A stretch of 64,000 nucleotides of DNA from Sphaerotilus natans (lineage in GTDB: Bacteria; Pseudomonadota; Gammaproteobacteria; Burkholderiales; Burkholderiaceae_C): the NCBI RefSeq assembly GCF_900156335.1, contig NZ_FTMZ01000019.1, positions 30,912-94,911 of the forward strand, given 5' to 3'. The first letter of the stretch is position 1. Every line of letters begins with the position of its first letter. The position numbers were made by a program, and so were the translations under genes. Of the stretch, positions 59,289 through 64,000 are shown in pieces. The notes under the pieces were generated by a model that worked only from the letters and a program-made list of their open reading frames with translations, had not been told where the DNA came from and searched no databases.

Positions 59289-60695
59289 TCATGCCCGCCG
59301 GCTGGCGACGAATTCCGGCGTCAGCGTCGCGCACAGCGTGTGGATCGGCGCGAAGGCCGGGTGGCGGGCCATCAGTCGATCGGCCGAATCGACGAAGGCC
59401 TCGGGCAGTCCCCAGCCGGTGCGCGAGTTGTGGAACAGCGGCAGCGACAGCAGCCGTGGCATGACCAGGTGCCGCGAGATCGCCGTCAGGCACAGGTCGG
59501 TGGCCCACAGGTGCCAGCCCATTTCCGGCGCGATGCGGTGGATCGAGTCGCGTGAGACGACGATGGCGACCTCGTCGAAGGACAGCGCCACGCCCGAGCC
59601 GGGATGGTCCATGTGGATCAGCCGGTCGATGACCTGGCCGGCGCGCATCAGCCGCTGCCCCTGCGCATCGACACCGACGCCGATGAAGCCCAGCAGCGTG
59701 CGTGACCGCTCGTGCGCGGGAATGGCGTCGAGCTCGGCGGCGAGGCGCTGGCCGAAGCCGGGTGGGAAGTAGACGTCCTGGTGGCACAGCAGCAGCCAGT
59801 CGGCATCGCAGGCGGCTTCGGCCTGCGCGATCGCGTCGCCGGGGCTGGTGGCGCCGCGGCATACCGCGATGCGGGCGTTGACCTCGCGCAGTCCTGGCGA
59901 GGCCAGCACGTTGGCGCGCAGCTGCGCCTCGTCGGTGGTGGGCACGACGACGGCAAAGGGCGCGCTTGCGCGTGGCGGGCGCGCCGCGGCCGCCCGGCCC
60001 GCATCGTCGCGCCGGGCCAGCACATGCAGCCGGCGCATCCGGTGCACCTCGTCGACGCAGCCCTCGCCCAGACCGAGCAGGCTGGCGAGCTGGCGCACGC
60101 CCTGCGCGAAGGCCGGATCGGCGGTCTCGATCGGCTCGTGCGCGGCCAGGTGCGGCAGCCAGCCGGCATCGAGCAGCAGCTTGTAGACGGTGGCCGGCGC
60201 ATGGGCGCGCGCTGGATCCTGCTGCGGATCGCCGGCGGCGGCCGTGCCGGCCTCCAGCAGCCGCGCCATGCGCTCGAGCGTGCAGCCGTTGTCCAGCGCC
60301 AGGCTCAGCCGTGCACCGGGCGCGCAGCATTCGCCCAGCCGCGCCAGCCAGCGGTCGGCATCGGTCAGCGCGAAGAAGCCCGGCGACAGCAGCAGCAGGT
60401 CGACCGATCCGGCCGGCGGCAGGGCCGACGCGACCGTTTCGCCGCCCACCGGCAGCGGCACGGCCTGCCAGCGGGCCTGGGCATGCTGCTGCCGGTGCCA
60501 CGGCGCCAGCAGCGCGGCCTCCTCGCCGACCGCCAGCACCTGCCGGGCCGGCGGCAGCACCGCAAGCCAGCGGCCGTCGGGCGGCCTGGGCGGGCGACCG
60601 GCCGGCTCGGCCTGTCTCATCTCGATCGGCGTGCGGTGCGGGCAGACGGGCGCGGGCGCGCGCACCGGCGTGTCGTCGGTCAGGAGCATCAACAT
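59289..60695 (-). CDS. Glycosyltransferase-like protein with degenerate methyltransferase-like N domain
   Basis: The 468-residue protein has two parts. Residues about 70-240 look like a worn class I methyltransferase domain (VDLLLLSPGFFALTDADRWLARLGECCAPGARLSLAL, then TVYKLLLDAGW) without a clear SAM-binding glycine motif. Residues about 245-468 form a glycosyltransferase-like domain with FAVVVPTTDEAQLRANVLAS, a DWLLLCHQDVYFPPGFGQRL acidic motif and WHLWATDLCLTAI. A surface or flagellar glycan role is inferred only from its place beside the mot/che cluster. Start may be 60695 or a later codon. The same-strand methyltransferase gene lies 48 bp upstream. Confidence 0.68.
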   Translation of the reverse strand: MLMLLTDDTPVRAPAPVCPHRTPIEMRQAEPAGRPPRPPDGRWLAVLPPARQVLAVGEEAALLAPWHRQQHAQARWQAVPLPVGGETVASALPPAGSVDLLLLSPGFFALTDADRWLARLGECCAPGARLSLALDNGCTLERMARLLEAGTAAAGDPQQDPARAHAPATVYKLLLDAGWLPHLAAHEPIETADPAFAQGVRQLASLLGLGEGCVDEVHRMRRLHVLARRDDAGRAAAARPPRASAPFAVVVPTTDEAQLRANVLASPGLREVNARIAVCRGATSPGDAIAQAEAACDADWLLLCHQDVYFPPGFGQRLAAELDAIPAHERSRTLLGFIGVGVDAQGQRLMRAGQVIDRLIHMDHPGSGVALSFDEVAIVVSRDSIHRIAPEMGWHLWATDLCLTAISRHLVMPRLLSLPLFHNSRTGWGLPEAFVDSADRLMARHPAFAPIHTLCATLTPEFVASRRA

Positions 60696-60743
60696 GCGGG
60701 ATGGGTCCGGAAGCGTGCGGTTGGACGATGTCGGGCGGGCTGG

Positions 60744-61571
60744 TCAGCGGATCGCGTAGATCCAGACCGGCCGGTGGCCCTCGTTCTGCAGGCGCGCGTG
60801 CGGGCGCATGCCGGGAACGTCGAACTCCAGGCTGACCAGCCAGCTGCCCGGGCGCATCTCGGCCAGCGCCTTCTCGGCGGCGCGGTTCATGCTCTCGGGG
60901 CGCTGGAAGAGGTAGACCAGATCATGCTCGGCCCAGGATGCGGACCACATGTCGCCCTGACGGATGCGGGCCCATGGGCAGCGCAGGCCGGCGGCCAGGC
61001 GGATCGGCCAGCTCCATTCGATGCCTTCCAGCCGGGCATCCGGCCAGACCTTCTGCAGCGCCTGCAGGCCGTGGCCCAGACCGCAGCCGGCGTCGAGCAC
61101 CCGCGCCATCGGCGGCAGCGGCACCAGCGTCTCCAGCCCCTCGAGCGCATCGGCCTCGGTCGGAAAGAGCGGTGCGTCACGCCAGGCGCGCAGCGGGTAG
61201 GCCGCAGCCAGCAGCGCCAGCGGCAGCAGCCATAGCGCGGCGGCCACGCCCTGGGCCAGGCCGGAGAGCGCCAGCGACAGCGGAAAGCCGCCCAGCGTCA
61301 TCAGCAGTCGCCAGCGGGTGCGTGCCCCGATCGCGAACAGTCCGGCCGACAGCGTGGCGAGCACGAAGCCGGCCGCCGCCGGCAGGCCGCTCGAGGTCGA
61401 GGTGATCCACAGGCTCCAGGCCAGGGACCAGGCCAGCAGGGCGGGCAGTGGCCAGGGCAGGGTGCGGCGGGTGCGCGCAGATGATCGCGCCTCATGGGCG
61501 CCGCCAGGGTGCTCCGGATGGCGGGCGAGCCGGCGTTTTTGGCGGCGGGACAGATCGGGCAGGGCGGACAT
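60744..61571 (-). CDS. Membrane-anchored class I SAM-dependent methyltransferase
   Basis: The 275-residue protein has a basic N-terminus (about 1-38), then about four hydrophobic helices (about 40-125). A cytoplasmic methyltransferase domain follows, with the SAM motif ARVLDAGCGLGHGLQAL (about 157-171), DARLEGIEWSWPIRLAA and IRQGDMWSASWAEHDLVYLFQ. The helical part suggests that the enzyme works at the membrane, possibly on a lipid or glycolipid. ATG 61571 has GGAG upstream. It forms a probable two-gene unit with the downstream glycosyltransferase-like gene. Substrate unknown. Confidence 0.8.
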   Translation of the reverse strand: MSALPDLSRRQKRRLARHPEHPGGAHEARSSARTRRTLPWPLPALLAWSLAWSLWITSTSSGLPAAAGFVLATLSAGLFAIGARTRWRLLMTLGGFPLSLALSGLAQGVAAALWLLPLALLAAAYPLRAWRDAPLFPTEADALEGLETLVPLPPMARVLDAGCGLGHGLQALQKVWPDARLEGIEWSWPIRLAAGLRCPWARIRQGDMWSASWAEHDLVYLFQRPESMNRAAEKALAEMRPGSWLVSLEFDVPGMRPHARLQNEGHRPVWIYAIR

Positions 61572-61889
61572 GGGCAGGCACTCCGGGCGGGCCGGGAACG
61601 AGGCGGACGCCATCCTCGGCAGCCTTGGAGACTAGGAGGGGGGGCGTCTCTCCGCTCCGCGATGGAGGCGGATCTATCGGGCGGTTTTTTCGCCCATGCC
61701 GATCTCGTGAGCCCAAGAAAAACGGACCCGGGCGCGAGGCTCGGGTCCGTGCAAACGGTGTTCTGACACCGAGGGAGACTGGCAAACGATCACAGGTGGG
61801 CATGGGGCTCGCACACGACCATGCCCATGCTTGTTGTCGGTGTTTTTTCGATGTCTTTGATGCCAGATCGTGTGACGAATTTTTGAATT
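61572..61889. other. Gene-free stretch with one terminator
   Basis: 318 bp between the methyltransferase gene and the foreign glycan gene. I see the minus-strand terminator at 61716-61751 and no convincing ORF, tRNA or promoter. Base composition shifts here from the GC-rich host pattern to the AT-richer pattern of the next gene. Confidence 0.6.
61716..61751 (-). terminator. Intrinsic terminator after the foreign glycan gene
   Basis: ACGGACCCG and CGGGTCCGT form a perfect nine-base-pair stem around an 18-base GC-rich loop that can pair further; on the minus strand it is followed by TTTTTCTT. It ends transcription coming from the gene at 61890-63671. Confidence 0.8.
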
Positions 61890-63671
61890 TCAGGTGGATG
61901 CTGGTGGTTCGTCATCCGGGATGATCCAGTTCGCTTGCATTGTTCTTGCGACAGTGCGTTCGTGTGGACTCGTTCTAATTTTCTTCAGGCAAACCTTCAT
62001 GAAGGCTGCCTGTTCACGATTGCAGGGTTGAAGTCTTTGATCGAGATAGCTGGAACTTTGCATCTCGAATCGATGTTCGAACCAGCCTAAATACCAGAAC
62101 CATTCAGTGTAGTAGATCCATGAGTTCTCGTTGAGTGCTCGGATGTGGGTTGGGTCCTGCCAAGCTGTCAGAGATTTCTCATAAGGAACTTCGATTTCGA
62201 ATGTTCCTTCTTCTTTGAGCAGATGCAAGCATTGTGTCATGAGCCCGACAAGATCGGGAACATGCTCCAAGACATTGTTGGCATAAATGATGTCAAACTG
62301 AAAGCTGTCGATCTTAACCATCCCCCAGTGCTTGCTTGAGATGATTGTCGGTAAGTTGAGATTCTTGCTGAGGTCAAGAACAATGTCTGGTTCTGTCCTT
62401 GCGAGGATGTCGATATTCAGCCATCCTGGTTTATAGTCTTTTCCTGAGCCAAGATTGATTTTATTTGGAATCCAGGTATTTTGGTTTATGTGCCTTTTGT
62501 TTTCTTTTTGGTATCCAGTTGCAAACTCGAGGATTTCTGAAAAGTTTTCTGATGCATCAAGCTGTTCAAAGTATGAAATTTGTTGAATGGCTGCAGCGTA
62601 CCAATCTGGAGTGCCGAAGCAGGAAGAAAAAAACTCTTCGAGTTTTTCTTCTGTGAACCACGAGACGGCTTCCTCGTAGAAGCTTGCGGGGCGAGTGTTC
62701 GGCCCTCTTTCCGCAATGACGGGAGTGCCTAAGCTCAGGCAGTGCGAAACCCGGACTTGCTCGAAGCGGCTTGATTCGTAGAAGTGACAGTTGAGAACGG
62801 CCTTAGCTTGGCGAATGAAACTGTCCCGTTCTTCCCCATAAAGCGGCTTGTCAAAAACACTGACCGTAATGCCCTGAGCTTCGATGGCTGAAATTATTTT
62901 TTTTCTTCGTTCGTTCATGGAGCCGAAGAATAAAAGATCGATGGGGCGTTCCTCTAATGGTAGAGTACTTATGCTTTCTTGTGAAAGGTAGGGCGCCTTC
63001 ACAAAGTGAGCGAGCGGGACATCCTCCGTATGAGAGGTGTAAGCGGGCGGATTTTCTACGTCGTAATCAATAACTGCAGATCTACCTAGTAGGCTAATGT
63101 AGTCTTTTGATGCTTGATAGCCTCCTGCGCCAAGTTGCTCAAGATTGACAAAGATGCAGGAATGTCTTTGTGTTAACGTATGATCGAATCCAAGATGCGC
63201 GCCAAATATTATGTTTATCGCATCATGGTGTAGTCGATTTTTTGTGATTGAGACTGACGCGCCCACCGATCTGAGTTGATGGCGGAAATACCTTGCGGGG
63301 TCGAGTAGGCCTAAGGAGTGAATGTATCCTTGCGGTTGGATGATGCAAATATTAATTCTTGTTGGGGGATGATTTGCGTCACGATTTTGGTGCATGATTC
63401 TTTCTGATTGAATTGATGAATTTATTTCACTTATCGATGCTTCGTTGGGTTGAGAGCATAGTTGGTTGATGATCTGATAGATTTCTTCTTTCGGAAGATT
63501 CCACCATTGTAGTTTCTTGAGTTGCTGTACTGTTTTTTCTTCGAAACGACTGCGTATTATTTTCGCTGGATTCCCTCCGTGTATTTCATATGCGCCGATA
63601 TTTTTCGTTACAACGGAGTTTGCTGCGATGACGGCACCATCACCAATCGTCAGGGCGATTGCATCAGCCAT
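61890..63671 (-). CDS. Acetyltransferase remnant-glycosyltransferase-methyltransferase protein, 5'-truncated
   Basis: A 593-residue frame with three modules. Residues 1 to about 60 are the tail of a left-handed beta-helix acetyltransferase (IGDGAVIAANSVVTKNIGAYEIHGGNPAKIIRSRF), lacking the catalytic start. Residues about 105-370 resemble a family 1-type glycosyltransferase (PIDLLFFGSMNERRKKII, CLSLGTPVIAERGPNTRP). Residues about 405-560 are a class I methyltransferase (NKINLGSGKDYKPGWLNIDI, FDIIYANNVLEHVPDLVGL). The gene is much AT-richer than its surroundings, which suggests transfer. An insertion sequence abuts the 5' end near 63686 and the reading frame stays open up to that point, so the native start is lost. 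Whether it is still expressed is unclear. Confidence 0.72.
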   Translation of the reverse strand: MADAIALTIGDGAVIAANSVVTKNIGAYEIHGGNPAKIIRSRFEEKTVQQLKKLQWWNLPKEEIYQIINQLCSQPNEASISEINSSIQSERIMHQNRDANHPPTRINICIIQPQGYIHSLGLLDPARYFRHQLRSVGASVSITKNRLHHDAINIIFGAHLGFDHTLTQRHSCIFVNLEQLGAGGYQASKDYISLLGRSAVIDYDVENPPAYTSHTEDVPLAHFVKAPYLSQESISTLPLEERPIDLLFFGSMNERRKKIISAIEAQGITVSVFDKPLYGEERDSFIRQAKAVLNCHFYESSRFEQVRVSHCLSLGTPVIAERGPNTRPASFYEEAVSWFTEEKLEEFFSSCFGTPDWYAAAIQQISYFEQLDASENFSEILEFATGYQKENKRHINQNTWIPNKINLGSGKDYKPGWLNIDILARTEPDIVLDLSKNLNLPTIISSKHWGMVKIDSFQFDIIYANNVLEHVPDLVGLMTQCLHLLKEEGTFEIEVPYEKSLTAWQDPTHIRALNENSWIYYTEWFWYLGWFEHRFEMQSSSYLDQRLQPCNREQAAFMKVCLKKIRTSPHERTVARTMQANWIIPDDEPPAST

Positions 63672-64000
63672 CGCTCGAAATTTGTGCAGGGCTGAGTGAG
63701 GCTGGAGTCAAGCCGAAGAGCGCTTGGAGGTAGTCATCGCTCCAGCCCATGCGCTTGCGCTTGGTCTTCTGGCTGCCCTTGCCGGCGTCGAGCTTGATCT
63801 GGTTCTGGGCGATGCGCCGCAGCGTGGCCATGTTGTGCGGGCCGTGGTCGCGCCGGATCAGGCAGGCATCCTCGCGGTAGTTGACGTCCAGCACCCAGTG
63901 GCAGTCGTTCTCGATGGCCCAGTGCGCCCGGATGGTGGCGTTGAAGGCCTGGGCGTCGAGCACCTCGGAGCTGATGTAGTAACGCCAGCTCGGCTGGGCC
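63664..64000 (-). CDS. ISAs1-family transposase, C-terminal part (runs off the window)
   Basis: The visible 111 residues are the C-terminal end of an ISAs1/H-repeat type DDE transposase: SWRYYISSEVLDAQAFNATI, the RAHWAIENDCHWVLDVNYREDACLIRRDHG region with the catalytic Glu of the IENxxHWVLDV motif, and NMATLRRIAQNQI. The GC-rich codon use matches the host rather than the AT-rich gene it abuts. The last few codons (ISSDG) appear to read out of the element into the target. The 5' end lies beyond 64000. Confidence 0.85.
   Translation of the reverse strand, partial: AQPSWRYYISSEVLDAQAFNATIRAHWAIENDCHWVLDVNYREDACLIRRDHGPHNMATLRRIAQNQIKLDAGKGSQKTKRKRMGWSDDYLQALFGLTPASLSPAQISSDG
63687..64000 (-). 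mobile_element. ISAs1-family insertion sequence, partial
   Basis: The inner end is placed at CAGGGCTGAG starting at 63687, because CAGGG is a common terminus in this IS family and because base composition and reading frame change there. The other end is outside the window, so neither the inverted-repeat partner nor the target duplication can be checked. Confidence 0.6.

Overview
This 64 kb window is high-GC chromosomal DNA from a betaproteobacterium of the order Burkholderiales, probably close to the Leptothrix/Rubrivivax/Ideonella group. That placement is an inference from gene content and order: an uninterrupted pilMNOPQ-aroKB locus, gltBD, an mlaFEDACB operon, a hexR-zwf cluster opposite tal-pgi, and two Omp32-like porins. 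Nearly all DNA is coding, genes are tightly packed, and stop/start overlaps (ATGA, GTGA, TGATG) are common. No rRNA, tRNA, CRISPR array or prophage was seen.

Layout. 0-13.3 kb: a periplasmic histidine phosphatase and a Lon-like AAA ATPase, then an almost complete type II secretion system on the minus strand (gspG-H-I-J-K, then L-M-N-D-E-F) with a divergent, PDZ-less gspC. 13.3-17.5 kb: a divergent CobT-like protein, ilvA, a candidate small RNA with anti-Shine-Dalgarno loops, an OsmC protein and coq7. 17.6-23.8 kb: two porins flanking a DUF3047 lipoprotein, then lptM, cyaY and the penicillin-binding protein 1A gene. 24.1-33.3 kb: the type IV pilus assembly operon pilMNOPQ, a large Ig-like lipoprotein, aroK and aroB. 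33.3-41.5 kb: cysK, a RAYT-type IS200-like transposase with its repeats, and gltBD. 41.6-45.7 kb: the Mla phospholipid-transport operon. 45.6-50.9 kb: hexR-zwf opposite tal-pgi, with a palindrome upstream of zwf that resembles a HexR operator. 51-56 kb: an unrecognised small ORF, an M20 amidohydrolase, a molybdopterin oxidoreductase, an HExxH lipoprotein and an acyl-CoA-binding protein. 56.2-59.2 kb: motA-motB-cheY-cheZ behind a good sigma-28 promoter. 59.3-64 kb: glycan-modification genes, ending in an AT-rich, apparently foreign gene cut at its 5' end by an ISAs1-type insertion sequence.

How the genes work together. The dominant theme is the cell envelope: protein secretion (T2SS), type IV pili, outer-membrane lipid asymmetry (Mla), porins, peptidoglycan synthesis and surface glycosylation next to motility genes. 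Central metabolism appears as nitrogen assimilation (gltBD), aromatic, cysteine and isoleucine synthesis, and hexose-phosphate metabolism under a probable HexR regulator. The least explained items are the candidate sRNA at about 16.1-16.24 kb, the three-module acetyltransferase/glycosyltransferase/methyltransferase gene at 61.9-63.7 kb, the divergent CobT, and the Ig-like lipoprotein with a calcium-site-like insert inside the pilus operon.
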